Source of the DNA: Rhodospirillales bacterium
GTDB taxonomy: Bacteria; Pseudomonadota; Alphaproteobacteria; Rhodospirillales; Shumkoniaceae
Assembly: GCA_018432935.1 (NCBI GenBank)
Contig: JAHDSF010000006.1
Span: 62,001-126,000 of the forward strand
Length of the DNA stretch: 64,000 nucleotides
Direction of reading: 5' to 3'
Within the stretch, counting starts at the first letter, position 1. Every line of letters starts with the position of its first letter. A program made the position numbers and the translations under genes. This document shows, piece after piece, positions 48,572 through 57,241 of the stretch. The notes under the pieces were generated by a model, which saw nothing but the letters and a program-made list of their open reading frames with translations, did no database searches and was not told the DNA's origin.

Positions 48572-50020
48572 TCAGGAGACGGTCGGCGGCATCATGCCGT
48601 GGTGGAACAGCCAGGCGACGAAGTACGCGATCGGCGCGATCACGAACACCAGGCCGATGGCATACAGGAGCGCCAGGCGGCCGAGGCCACGCAGTTTGCT
48701 GAAGTCGGTGATGCAGCCCATGGCGACGAAGCACATCATGAACAGCATGTTCCGCATCGGGCCGCTGACCACCTTCCAGCCGGCCATCGCGGGCTTCACC
48801 AGGTCGGGCACGATGGCGCCGAACGCCATGATGAAGAACCAGCAGAACAGGTAGCCGATGACGAACTTCGGGAACCGGAACCACACCTCGGAGACCGGGA
48901 CGTGGCTCTGGCCGGGCTGACGCTCGACCTTGTAGACCCAGATCAGGGCCAGGATGAACGCCCACACGCCGATGAAGATGTCGATCCAGATCTTGGTCAT
49001 GATCGACGCGGCGAGAATCGAGCCTTCCACCCAGTTCTGACCATGCGGAAGCGCCCGCATCATCGAGTCGAGCACCGCGCCGGCGGCAGCGTCGGCGCCG
49101 TCGGTCTTCACGGTCATGCCCATGGCGGCGCCGTTGACGACCGGGTCATGCGGCGCAACCCAGGTGTAGAAGCCGGGCAGAACGACAAGCTCGACCATCG
49201 CGTAGATGATGATCAGGATCGAGATCATCGCGGGAATGATCGGCTTGGCGCGGATGGCGCCGGCGGTCGCGATGGCGGCCGAGACGCCGCAGATCGAGAT
49301 GCCGGAGCACAGCACGGCCGCCCACTGCCGCGGCAGGCTGAACCACCTGCGCGCGATCACGTAGATGATCGGCCAGAACAGGAGATAGGCGACGAAGGTG
49401 GCGCACGCGCCGGCGATCGCGATGTCCAAGGCGTAGCCGGCAGCGTTCAGCGACATTTCGCCGATCTTGATGCCGAGGTAGACGATCGCGGTCTTGATGA
49501 ACCACTCGGGCTTGGCTGCGTCCTTCAGGAACTCGGCAAGCGGCTTGATGAAGTTGCCGATGATCAGGCCGAAGACCAGGCACAGGATGTAAGAAGCCTC
49601 GCCGAGCTGCAGGCCCCAGGTGATCCCGTACTTCTTCCACGCGCTGGCCGGCGCGCCGATCACCGCCGCCTCGCCGACGACCCACGAGAACACCGCGATG
49701 CCCCAGATGACCGTGAAGCCGATGAGGAACTTCACGACGTTCTGGCCCATAAAGCTGGCCCCGACGCCGAACAGCACGCCCCACACCACATAGGTCGCGA
49801 AGAGCGAGCCCCATGGTCCGAGGCCGGCGTAGGCCTTACCCGACGGCACGATGCCCTTGCTGATGTCGGACCACATCGACACCTTCATCTGCCAGCCGAC
49901 GGCATCGATGCCCGATACCGAGAGAAGACCCAGGGTGAACATGAAAAGGCCCAGCCATACGGCCCACCAGTCCTCCTGAGTCGTCATCCCGGAATACCAT
50001 TTCCGGTTCACGCCATTCAT
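48572..50020 (-). CDS. YeiH-family membrane transporter (putative sulfate exporter)
   Basis: A 482-residue protein with about 12-13 helices. It has the UPF0324/YeiH signature in GISICGVSAAIATAGAIRAKP and MGCITDFSKLRGLG near the C-terminus. YeiH is about 349 residues, so this member is longer, with an extra N-terminal helix pair and an insert around VVNGAAMGMTVKTDG. The family is annotated as putative sulfate exporter but its substrate has not been firmly shown. Two small genes, at 50074 and 50365 on the same strand, precede it and probably belong to the same operon. ATG 50020 is favoured over an extension to 50131. Confidence 0.82.
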   Translation of the reverse strand: MNGVNRKWYSGMTTQEDWWAVWLGLFMFTLGLLSVSGIDAVGWQMKVSMWSDISKGIVPSGKAYAGLGPWGSLFATYVVWGVLFGVGASFMGQNVVKFLIGFTVIWGIAVFSWVVGEAAVIGAPASAWKKYGITWGLQLGEASYILCLVFGLIIGNFIKPLAEFLKDAAKPEWFIKTAIVYLGIKIGEMSLNAAGYALDIAIAGACATFVAYLLFWPIIYVIARRWFSLPRQWAAVLCSGISICGVSAAIATAGAIRAKPIIPAMISILIIIYAMVELVVLPGFYTWVAPHDPVVNGAAMGMTVKTDGADAAAGAVLDSMMRALPHGQNWVEGSILAASIMTKIWIDIFIGVWAFILALIWVYKVERQPGQSHVPVSEVWFRFPKFVIGYLFCWFFIMAFGAIVPDLVKPAMAGWKVVSGPMRNMLFMMCFVAMGCITDFSKLRGLGRLALLYAIGLVFVIAPIAYFVAWLFHHGMMPPTVS

Positions 50021-50073
50021 TTTTCTGTATCCCCTGTCAGAAATGCTTGGACCCTTTGGGGGCGCCGCGCCGA

Positions 50074-50325
50074 TCAGACCTCGACATCCACGCAACGGTT
50101 GAAGTAATGGGGAGCATATTGCCGTGTCCATTCCGGCAGCGTCGTCATGTCAAACCCCATGAAGACACGCAGACGCGTGCCGGCCGAATAGCCGGCACGG
50201 CGAAGAGCGCCCGCCAGATCTGCGTCGAGCTCGGGCAGGCTGCGGCCGCTTGCCGAAATATCGCCGTTGGCGGCGATCCATCTCAGTCCGTCGTGGCTGA
50301 CTTTAAGGTCGAGGTCGGATTTCAT
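50074..50325 (-). CDS. 83-residue small soluble protein of unknown function
   Basis: A short protein, MKSDLDLKVSHDGLRWIAAN and so on, with a predicted mixed alpha-beta fold (WIAANGDISASGRSLPELDADL). There is no signal peptide and no membrane helix. The C-terminus holds an aromatic-rich stretch (YAPHYFNRCVDVEV). I do not firmly recognise a family. It lies 53 bases before the YeiH-type gene and 39 after the small membrane protein, on the same strand. A role as an accessory cytoplasmic protein of that transporter is inference. Confidence 0.7.
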   Translation of the reverse strand: MKSDLDLKVSHDGLRWIAANGDISASGRSLPELDADLAGALRRAGYSAGTRLRVFMGFDMTTLPEWTRQYAPHYFNRCVDVEV

Positions 50326-50364
50326 GGCGCGACGACCTTACGCCCGTGCGGTGACCGCACGGGA

Positions 50365-50550
50365 TCAGGGCAACAAGAAGAGATTCACGAGCGTTCCCAG
50401 GACCACAAGGCCGGCAATGCCGAGCCCGATGCTCCAGGAGACAAGCTGTGTCTCGAAAGGCTCCCACGGCTCGGGGGCGTCGATCTCGGAATCGATCGTA
50501 GCAACCTCCTGAGCCGTGGAAACGGTGTTGACTTGAGCTGCCTGAACCAT
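50365..50550 (-). CDS. 61-residue single-helix membrane protein
   Basis: A small protein with an acidic, Pro- and Glu-rich N-terminal part (TIDSEIDAPEPWEPFETQ) and a C-terminal hydrophobic helix (LVSWSIGLGIAGLVVLGTLVNLFLLP). It begins the small minus-strand cluster with the 83-residue protein and the YeiH-type transporter. It could be a transporter subunit or assembly partner. An inverted repeat ATGAATG-N6-CATTCAT (50566-50585) lies 16 bases upstream of its start. Confidence 0.72.
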   Translation of the reverse strand: MVQAAQVNTVSTAQEVATIDSEIDAPEPWEPFETQLVSWSIGLGIAGLVVLGTLVNLFLLP

Positions 50551-50565
50551 GGATGCCCTCCCACG

Positions 50566-50585
50566 ATGAATGCGTTTTCATTCAT
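50566..50585. promoter_or_regulatory. Inverted repeat upstream of the small-protein / YeiH operon
   Basis: ATGAATG, six bases, CATTCAT. Perfect 7-base arms, 16-35 bases upstream of the 61-residue gene. It could be a repressor site or part of the 5' leader. Confidence 0.4.
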
Positions 50586-50774
50586 AGCTGGAAAGCGTGC
50601 TCATTTCAAGAAAGTTGCTAAATTTGACTACAGACTTCAAGTATTCGGAAGTCCTGAGTGGCGGGCAGCGGAAGGCGCGATTCCCCAGTTGGTTAATAGT
50701 GCGAGAAAAGAGACGTGATTTCATCGTGATCAGCCGGTATAACATGCCGCGGCAAGGCAACGGTGGAGCGGCTG

Positions 50775-51755
50775 ATGAAGGTGTTGGTGACGGGGGCGGC
50801 AGGGTTCATTGGCTATCACACGGCTGCGACGTTGCTGGCGCGAGGCGACGAGGTCGTCGGCATCGACGACCTGAACGCCTACTACGAGGTCTCGCTCAAG
50901 GAGGCTCGCCTGGCGCGGCTGCGCGAGCATCCCGGCTTTACGTTCGAGCGCATGGACGTTGCCGATGCCGAGGCGGTTGCGGCCATGCTCGCACGGCACC
51001 GCGACGTCGTCCGCATCGTTCATCTGGCGGCCCAGGCCGGCGTCCGCTACTCGCTGGTCAACCCGTTCAGCTATGCCCGCGCCAACGTCGGCGGCGTTCT
51101 GGCGCTGCTGGAAGCGGCGCGTCGTCTGCCGGCGCTCGAACACTTCGTGTTCGCCTCCTCGTCGTCGGTCTACGGGCTGAACACCACGGTGCCGTTCTCG
51201 GTCGGCGACCGCACCGACGCCCCGGCGTCGTTCTACGCCGCGACCAAGAAGGCCACCGAGGGTACCGCCCACGTCTATGCCCACCTGTACGGGGTGCCGA
51301 CCTCCGGTCTGCGCTTCTTCACCGTCTACGGCCCGTGGGGCCGGCCCGACATGGCGGCTTTCCTGTTCACCCGCAAGATCCTGGCGGGGGAGCCGATTCC
51401 GGTCTTCAACCACGGCGAGATGCGGCGCGACTTCACCTACATCGACGACATCGTCGCCGGCGTCATCGGCTGCCTCGATGCGGTGCCGTTCGACGCTGCT
51501 CTGGTGCCGCCCTTCCGGATCTACAACTTGGGCAACAACCGGACCGAAAGGCTGCTCGACTTCATCGCCGTTCTCGAACAGGCCCTGGGGCGCAAGGCGA
51601 ACCTCGACTTCAAGCCGATGCAGCCCGGCGACATCCAGGAGACCTACGCCGACATCCGCGAGAGCAAGCGCGATTTCGGCTTCGAGCCCAGGACGACGAT
51701 CGGCGAGGGCATCCCGCGGTTCGTCGCCTGGTACAAGGAGTTCTACGGCGTCTGA
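50775..51755 (+). CDS. UDP-glucuronate 4-epimerase-like NAD-dependent SDR
   Basis: A 326-residue extended SDR. MKVLVTGAAGFIGYHTAATL is the NAD-binding start, SSSSVYG the active-site Ser region, and Y154 with K158 (FYAATKKATE) the catalytic pair. RFFTVYGPWGRPDMAAFLFTRKIL and FNHGEMRRDFTYIDDIVAG are typical of UDP-glucuronate epimerases, which make UDP-galacturonate for surface sugars. ATG 50775 is preferred over GTG 50763 because GGAG lies just before it. No polysaccharide genes lie nearby. Other UDP-sugar epimerases cannot be fully excluded. Confidence 0.85.
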   Translation: MKVLVTGAAGFIGYHTAATLLARGDEVVGIDDLNAYYEVSLKEARLARLREHPGFTFERMDVADAEAVAAMLARHRDVVRIVHLAAQAGVRYSLVNPFSYARANVGGVLALLEAARRLPALEHFVFASSSSVYGLNTTVPFSVGDRTDAPASFYAATKKATEGTAHVYAHLYGVPTSGLRFFTVYGPWGRPDMAAFLFTRKILAGEPIPVFNHGEMRRDFTYIDDIVAGVIGCLDAVPFDAALVPPFRIYNLGNNRTERLLDFIAVLEQALGRKANLDFKPMQPGDIQETYADIRESKRDFGFEPRTTIGEGIPRFVAWYKEFYGV

Positions 51756-51762
51756 ACCCCGT

Positions 51763-53448
51763 TCAGGACGCGTACAAGCCCTCCAGCCTGTCCTTGTAGA
51801 CCGCGATCACGGCATTGCGGCGCACCTTCGAGGTCGGCGTCAGCTGGCTGTTCTCGATCGAGAACGGGGCATCGGCGATGACGAACCGGCGCACCTTCTC
51901 GATGTTCGACAGCGAGGCGTTGATGCGTCCCATCACCTCGGCGAGGGCCTTGCGCAGCTCCGGATCGTCCCTCAGAACGGCCAAGTCGGCGGGTTTGCCG
52001 CGCTCGGCGGCCCACGCCTGCAGCCAGGCAGGGTCGGGCACCAGCAGGCCCACCAGGTGGGGCCGGCGGTCGCCGTAGACCATCGCCTGCAGGATCTCGG
52101 GCGCCAGGGTGAGAATGCCCTCGACCCGCTGCGGCGAGATGTTGTCGCCGCCCGAGTTGACGATGATGTCCTTCTTGCGGTCGGTGATCTGAAGGTGTCC
52201 GTCGGCATCGATAAGCCCGACGTCGCCGGTGTGCAGCCAGCCGTCGATCACCGTGGCCGCCGTCCGCTCGGGATCCTGCCAATAGCCCTTCATGACCAGC
52301 TCGCCGCGGACCAGGACCTCGCCGTCGCCGGCGATCACGATGTCGGTGTGCGGTACCGGCAGCCCCACCGTATGATGCTTGACGCCGCGTGGTCGGTTGA
52401 CGCTGATCAGGGGACCCGACTCGGTCTGCCCGTAGCCCTGCAGGATCTGCAGCCCCAGCTTCTCGAAGAAGGCGCCGACGTCGGGGTTGAGTGGAGCGCC
52501 GCCTGCGATCATTGCCTTGGTGCGGCCGCCGAAAAGGGCGGCTGCCTTGGCCCTGGTAGCGACATCGAACACCATCTCTCCCCGCTCCCTGCGGACGTCG
52601 CGCAGGATGCGCTCGCGCATCATCTCGTAGAGGCGCGGCACCGAGATGAGCATGGTCGGGCGCGCTTCCGGCAGGTTGGCAACCAGGTTCTGCACGCCGT
52701 CGACGTAGTAGATCTGGGCGCCGATGAAGACCGGGAAGAACTGACCCAGCGTGTGCTCATACGAGTGCGACAGCGGCAGGAACGACAGGAACACCTCGTT
52801 CTCCAGGCCGAGCTCCTGCAGGTTTTCGAAGAAGCCCTCGCAGTTGTGCAGCATGGCGCCATGATGGAGCATCACGCCCTTGGGCTTCCCGCCGGTGCCC
52901 GAGGTGTAGATGATGCAGGCCACCTGGTCGCGTTTCCATTCGACCGAGCCGGCGTTGCTCGTCCCGCTCTCCAGCACGTCGTTCCACCGCAGCAGGGGCC
53001 CCGCGTAGCCCTTGCGATCCTCCGTCTCCTCGATGCCGATCACGAACTGCAGATCGGAGGCACGGGCGGCCGCCGGCAGCAGGCTGCCGAGGAAGCGACG
53101 CGACGACACGATCGCTCCCTTGGCGCCGCTGTTGGTCAGGATGTGGTGGTGGTCGTCGGCCGTGTTGGTGATGTACGCCGGGGTCGTGATCGCGCCCAGG
53201 CTCATGATGGCCATGTCGGAGATCAGCCATTCCGGCCGGTTCTCGGACACCACCACCACCCGGTCGCCGGCGACGATTCCACGCGCTGCCAGCCCCCCCG
53301 CCAGTTCCCTCACCTGACGCGCCGTGTCGCGCCAGCTCAGCGGACGGTAGGCTCCGTCGCGCTTGTGCCACAGGAACGGCGCATCGCCCAGCCGTTGGGC
53401 CTGGGCAAAGAACATGCTGACAAGATTGTTCCAGCGGACGGACTTCAT
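51763..53448 (-). CDS. Long-chain acyl-CoA synthetase (AMP-forming), short paralog
   Basis: A 561-residue ANL superfamily enzyme that activates fatty acids to acyl-CoA through an acyl-AMP. The ATP loop is IIYTSGTGGKPKGVM, followed by GYGQTESG, GWLHTGDVG and the C-terminal lysine region TPTSKVRRN. It aligns throughout with the tandem gene at 53533 but lacks about 30 residues in the middle, in the stretch between RILRD and ALFGG. The reading frame is intact. Its substrate range may differ from that of the longer paralog. 84 bases separate the two genes, which are on the same strand and likely co-transcribed. Confidence 0.92.
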   Translation of the reverse strand: MKSVRWNNLVSMFFAQAQRLGDAPFLWHKRDGAYRPLSWRDTARQVRELAGGLAARGIVAGDRVVVVSENRPEWLISDMAIMSLGAITTPAYITNTADDHHHILTNSGAKGAIVSSRRFLGSLLPAAARASDLQFVIGIEETEDRKGYAGPLLRWNDVLESGTSNAGSVEWKRDQVACIIYTSGTGGKPKGVMLHHGAMLHNCEGFFENLQELGLENEVFLSFLPLSHSYEHTLGQFFPVFIGAQIYYVDGVQNLVANLPEARPTMLISVPRLYEMMRERILRDVRRERGEMVFDVATRAKAAALFGGRTKAMIAGGAPLNPDVGAFFEKLGLQILQGYGQTESGPLISVNRPRGVKHHTVGLPVPHTDIVIAGDGEVLVRGELVMKGYWQDPERTAATVIDGWLHTGDVGLIDADGHLQITDRKKDIIVNSGGDNISPQRVEGILTLAPEILQAMVYGDRRPHLVGLLVPDPAWLQAWAAERGKPADLAVLRDDPELRKALAEVMGRINASLSNIEKVRRFVIADAPFSIENSQLTPTSKVRRNAVIAVYKDRLEGLYAS

Positions 53449-53532
53449 GATCTCTCTTCCTGGCGGGGTGATGGTGGGGGGGGGAGGTGGACGCGGAGGC
53501 CTTCGAAGCAGACGGCGAGAAACGGAAGAGCT

Positions 53533-55311
53533 TCAGTTATAGAGATCTTCCAGGATTTTGCCATAGACGGCGCATACGGCATGGCGCCTGACCTTGAGGG
53601 TCGGGGTCATCTGGCCGTTCTCGATGGTGAACGGCTCGGCGGCGACGGCGAAGCGGCGCACCCTCTCGATGCTGGAGAGGTTGCGGTTGACGCGCTGGAT
53701 CACGTCGTACAGGACCTTGTGCAGATCGGGATCGTCGCGAAGCTCGGGCAGCGCGGTCCCCGACTTGCCGTTGGCGGCGGCCCAGGAAGCCAGCCAGGCG
53801 GCATCCGGCACAAGCAGCCCGACCAGGTGCGGTCTCCGGTCGCCCATCACCATCGCCTGCGCGATCTCCGGCTCCAGCGACAGCATGCCTTCGACCCGCT
53901 GCGGCGAGATGTTGTCGCCGCCCGAGTTGACGATGATGTCCTTCTTGCGGTCGGTGATCTGCAGGTGTCCGTCGCCATCGATCACGCCGACGTCGCCGGT
54001 GTGCAGCCAGCCGTCGATGATCGTACGCTCGGTCAGCGCGGGGTCCTGCCAATAGCCCTTCATGACCAGCTCGCCGCGAACCAGGATCTCGCCGTCCTCG
54101 GCGATCCTGACCTCGGTGTTCCGGATCGGCGGTCCGACGGTATGGAGCTTCGGCCTGCTCGGCGGGTTGACGCTGACGACCGGGCCCGATTCGGTCTGGC
54201 CGTAGCCCTGCAGGATGCGCAGGCCGAGGGCCTGGAAGAACAGCCCGACCTCGGGATTGAGGGGCCCCCCGCCCGAAACCATGGCCTTGAGCCGCCCGCC
54301 GAACCGCGCCATCGCCTTGCGTCGCACCAGCAGCGTCAGCAGGGGGTCGGCGGCGCGCTCCCACAAGGCGAGGGACTTGGGGTCCCGATAGCGCCTCTCG
54401 CCGATGGAGACCGTCTTCTTGAACAGCTTCTCGGAGAGGCCGCCCTTCTTCTCGATGCCGCGCAGGATGCGGCCGCGCAGGGTGTCGTAGAGCCGCGGCA
54501 CCGAGACCATGATCGTCGGCCGTGCCTCGATCAGGTTCGCCGCCAGGGTCTCGACCCCCTCGGCGTAGTAGATCTGGGCCCCGATCGCGATCGGAAAGAA
54601 CTGGCCCGCGGTATGCTCGTAGGAGTGGGAGAGGGGCAGGAACGACAGAAAAACCTCGTGCTCCAGCCCGATCTCGAGCAGCGCTTCCGTGGCGCCGGCG
54701 CAGTTGTGGAGAAGGGCGCCGTGCGACAGCATCACGCCCTTGGGCGCCCCGCCCGTGCCCGAGGTGTAGATGATGCAGGCGACGTCGTCGCGCTTCCATC
54801 GCGCCTTGGGCCAGGGGGCGCTGCCGCCGGTCGCGATCAGGTCGTCCCAGCGGTGGACCGCGACGCCGAGGTCCTGCTGCAGGGCCGGGTCCTCGATGGC
54901 GACCACAAACGACAGGCTCGGCGCCTTGTGGGCGGCCGGCAGGAACCTGGTCGCCAGCCGCCTGGTCGAGACGATCGCCCCCTTGGCGGCGCTGTTCTCG
55001 AGGATGTGGACATGGTCGGCGATCGTGTTGGTGGTATACGCGGGTGCGGTGATGCCGCCGCAGGCCATGATCGCGATGTCTGCAATCAGCCACTCGGGGC
55101 GGTTCTCGGACACGATCACCACCCGATCGCCGCGCGCGACGCCGAGCTTCTTGAGGGAACTGGCAAGGGCAGCGGCCCGGTCGGCCGCCTCGCGCCACGA
55201 CAAGGGTCGATAGCTTCCCTGCGACTTGCTCCACAGGAACGGAGTCTCGCCCAGCCGCTCCGCCTGCTCGAAGAACATCGCCACAAGGTTGGGCCAGCGA
55301 TCGCACGACAT
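53533..55311 (-). CDS. Long-chain acyl-CoA synthetase (AMP-forming), long paralog
   Basis: A 592-residue ANL enzyme, tandem paralog of the gene at 51763. It has IIYTSGTGGAPKGVM, GYGQTESG, GWLHTGDVG and TPTLKVRRH. The region RYRDPKSLALWERAADPLL belongs to the 30-residue part that the shorter paralog lacks; its length here is closer to the long-chain acyl-CoA synthetase family. ATG 55311 is favoured (MSCDRWPNLVAMFFEQ); an in-frame extension to 55530 would overlap the divergent pepF. It is first in the pair. Confidence 0.92.
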   Translation of the reverse strand: MSCDRWPNLVAMFFEQAERLGETPFLWSKSQGSYRPLSWREAADRAAALASSLKKLGVARGDRVVIVSENRPEWLIADIAIMACGGITAPAYTTNTIADHVHILENSAAKGAIVSTRRLATRFLPAAHKAPSLSFVVAIEDPALQQDLGVAVHRWDDLIATGGSAPWPKARWKRDDVACIIYTSGTGGAPKGVMLSHGALLHNCAGATEALLEIGLEHEVFLSFLPLSHSYEHTAGQFFPIAIGAQIYYAEGVETLAANLIEARPTIMVSVPRLYDTLRGRILRGIEKKGGLSEKLFKKTVSIGERRYRDPKSLALWERAADPLLTLLVRRKAMARFGGRLKAMVSGGGPLNPEVGLFFQALGLRILQGYGQTESGPVVSVNPPSRPKLHTVGPPIRNTEVRIAEDGEILVRGELVMKGYWQDPALTERTIIDGWLHTGDVGVIDGDGHLQITDRKKDIIVNSGGDNISPQRVEGMLSLEPEIAQAMVMGDRRPHLVGLLVPDAAWLASWAAANGKSGTALPELRDDPDLHKVLYDVIQRVNRNLSSIERVRRFAVAAEPFTIENGQMTPTLKVRRHAVCAVYGKILEDLYN

Positions 55312-55440
55312 GAGGACTGTCTCCGCCGGTCGTCTCGAGACGTTTTTCAAGAGAGCCCGCAAGCCCGAGGGCGCGCCATCATGATCGTTGTCCCCGGCGA
55401 ATTCCAGCCCTATATGCCGGGTGCACAAAGGAGTATCGCC

Positions 55441-57240
55441 ATGACAGGTACGGCCGCGGACGTCGTCCGCGAGGACACCGGGAACGTTCTCCCGGAGTGG
55501 TCGCTTTCGGATCTTTACGACTCGCCGCACTCACCCCTCATCGAGAACGATCTCAACACCGCCGCCGATCGGGCGCGCAGCTTCGCCGTCACGTGCCAGG
55601 GCAAGCTCGCCGGCCTGGCCGGGACCGAGCTCGGCGCCGCGATCGCCGAGTACGAGCGCATCGAGGAGATCATCGGCCGTATCATGAGCTATGCCCAGCT
55701 CCGCTATGCGGCCGACGTTTCGAACGAGGAGGCGGGGCGGTTCCTGCAGACCATGCAGGAGCGGGTTACCGGGATCACCACCGGGCTGCTGTTCTTCACC
55801 CTCGAGCTGAACCGCGTCGAGGATGACGTGCTGAACGGGCAGCTCAGCTCGCCGCAGGCGGCCCGCTATGAACCCTGGATCCGGGATGTCCGCCTGTTCC
55901 GCGCGTATCAGCTGTCCGAGGAACTCGAGAAGCTGCTTCACGAGAAGCGGGTGTCCGGAAGGGCGGCCTGGGTCCGTCTGTTCGACGAGACGATGGCGGC
56001 GCTGCGGTTTGAGATCGGTGGCCAGACGCTGAACCTGTCGGAGGTGCTCAACCGGCTGTCCGACCGCGACCGGGACGTGCGGCGTGACGCTGCCAAGGCG
56101 CTGGGCCGGACCCTGCAGTCGAACGTACGCCTGTTTGCGTTGGTGACCAATACGCTGGCCAAGGACAAGCAGATCGAGGACACGTGGCGCAAATACCCGT
56201 CGCCGCTGACCTCGCGCAACCTCTCGAACCAGGTCGAGGACGAGGTCGTCGAAGCCCTGGTGTCGGCGGTCCAGGAGTCCTATCCCCGTCTCAGCCACCG
56301 CTATTACGGCTTGAAGGCAAAGTGGTTCGGTGTGGAGGCCCTCGACTACTGGGATCGCAACGCCCCGTTGCCCGATGCCGACGAGCGCAGCTTCACCTGG
56401 AACCAGGCCCGCGACGTCGTGCTGGGGGCCTATCACGCCTTCTCGCCCGATGCGGCGAAGGTCGCCAGGCGGTTCTTCGACGGCGGCTGGATCGACGCCG
56501 TGCTGCGCTCAGGAAAGCAGTCGGGGGCCTTCGCCCATCCCACGGTGCCGGCGGTGCATCCGTACATCCTGCTGAACTTCCATGGCAAGGCGCGCGATGT
56601 GATGACGCTCGCCCACGAGCTCGGCCACGGCATTCACCAGTGCCTGGCGGCGCAGCAGGGGCCGCTTCTCTCCGACACCCCCTTGACCCTGGCCGAGACG
56701 GCGTCGGTGTTCGGAGAGATGCTGACCTTCCGCTCGCTGCTGGATGCCGAGCAGGATGCGAAGCGGCGCCGCTCGATGCTGGCCGCCAAAGTCGAGGACA
56801 TGCTGAACACCGTGGTGCGCCAGATCGCCTTCCATCAGTTCGAGTGGCGGGTGCATTCCGAGCGGCGCGAGGGCGAGCTGAGCTCGGAGCGCCTGGCCGA
56901 GATCTGGATGGAGATCCAGAGCCAGAGCCTCGGCCCGGCGATCCGTTTCGATGATGACTACAGGGTGTACTGGGCGTACATTCCACACTTCATTCACAGC
57001 CCGTTCTATGTCTACGCCTATGCGTTCGGGGATTGTCTGGTGAACTCGCTCTATGCAGTGTTCCGCGACGGCCATCCGGATTTCCAGAGCAAGTACCTGG
57101 AGATGCTGCGGGCGGGCGGCACCCAGCGGCACAAACAGCTGCTGGCGCCGTTCGGCCTCGACGCCACCGATCCCGGGTTCTGGCACCGCGGGCTTGCGGT
57201 TGTGGGCGGGCTGATCGACGAGCTCGAGGCCCTCGAGTAG
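55441..57240 (+). CDS. pepF: Oligoendopeptidase F-type M3 metallopeptidase
   Basis: A 599-residue cytoplasmic zinc peptidase that cleaves short peptides. The zinc site is AHELGHGIHQ (H392, E393, H396) followed by the third ligand Glu in TLAETASVFGE. The N-terminal helical region and length fit the PepF group. ATG 55441 is chosen because AAAGGAGTATCGCC precedes it; an in-frame extension upstream runs over the acyl-CoA synthetase genes and is not credible. It begins a three-gene run with the ABC1 kinase and the YbjQ protein. Confidence 0.94.
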   Translation: MTGTAADVVREDTGNVLPEWSLSDLYDSPHSPLIENDLNTAADRARSFAVTCQGKLAGLAGTELGAAIAEYERIEEIIGRIMSYAQLRYAADVSNEEAGRFLQTMQERVTGITTGLLFFTLELNRVEDDVLNGQLSSPQAARYEPWIRDVRLFRAYQLSEELEKLLHEKRVSGRAAWVRLFDETMAALRFEIGGQTLNLSEVLNRLSDRDRDVRRDAAKALGRTLQSNVRLFALVTNTLAKDKQIEDTWRKYPSPLTSRNLSNQVEDEVVEALVSAVQESYPRLSHRYYGLKAKWFGVEALDYWDRNAPLPDADERSFTWNQARDVVLGAYHAFSPDAAKVARRFFDGGWIDAVLRSGKQSGAFAHPTVPAVHPYILLNFHGKARDVMTLAHELGHGIHQCLAAQQGPLLSDTPLTLAETASVFGEMLTFRSLLDAEQDAKRRRSMLAAKVEDMLNTVVRQIAFHQFEWRVHSERREGELSSERLAEIWMEIQSQSLGPAIRFDDDYRVYWAYIPHFIHSPFYVYAYAFGDCLVNSLYAVFRDGHPDFQSKYLEMLRAGGTQRHKQLLAPFGLDATDPGFWHRGLAVVGGLIDELEALE

Positions 57241-57241
57241 C

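Noticed and set aside
51277-55440. A very long open frame on the plus strand that continues in frame into pepF
   Set aside because: It runs opposite to two real acyl-CoA synthetase genes, which have full motifs on the minus strand. Its translation is low-complexity, rich in Arg, Asp and His, as expected for an antisense frame in GC-rich DNA. Only the part from 55441 has family similarity.
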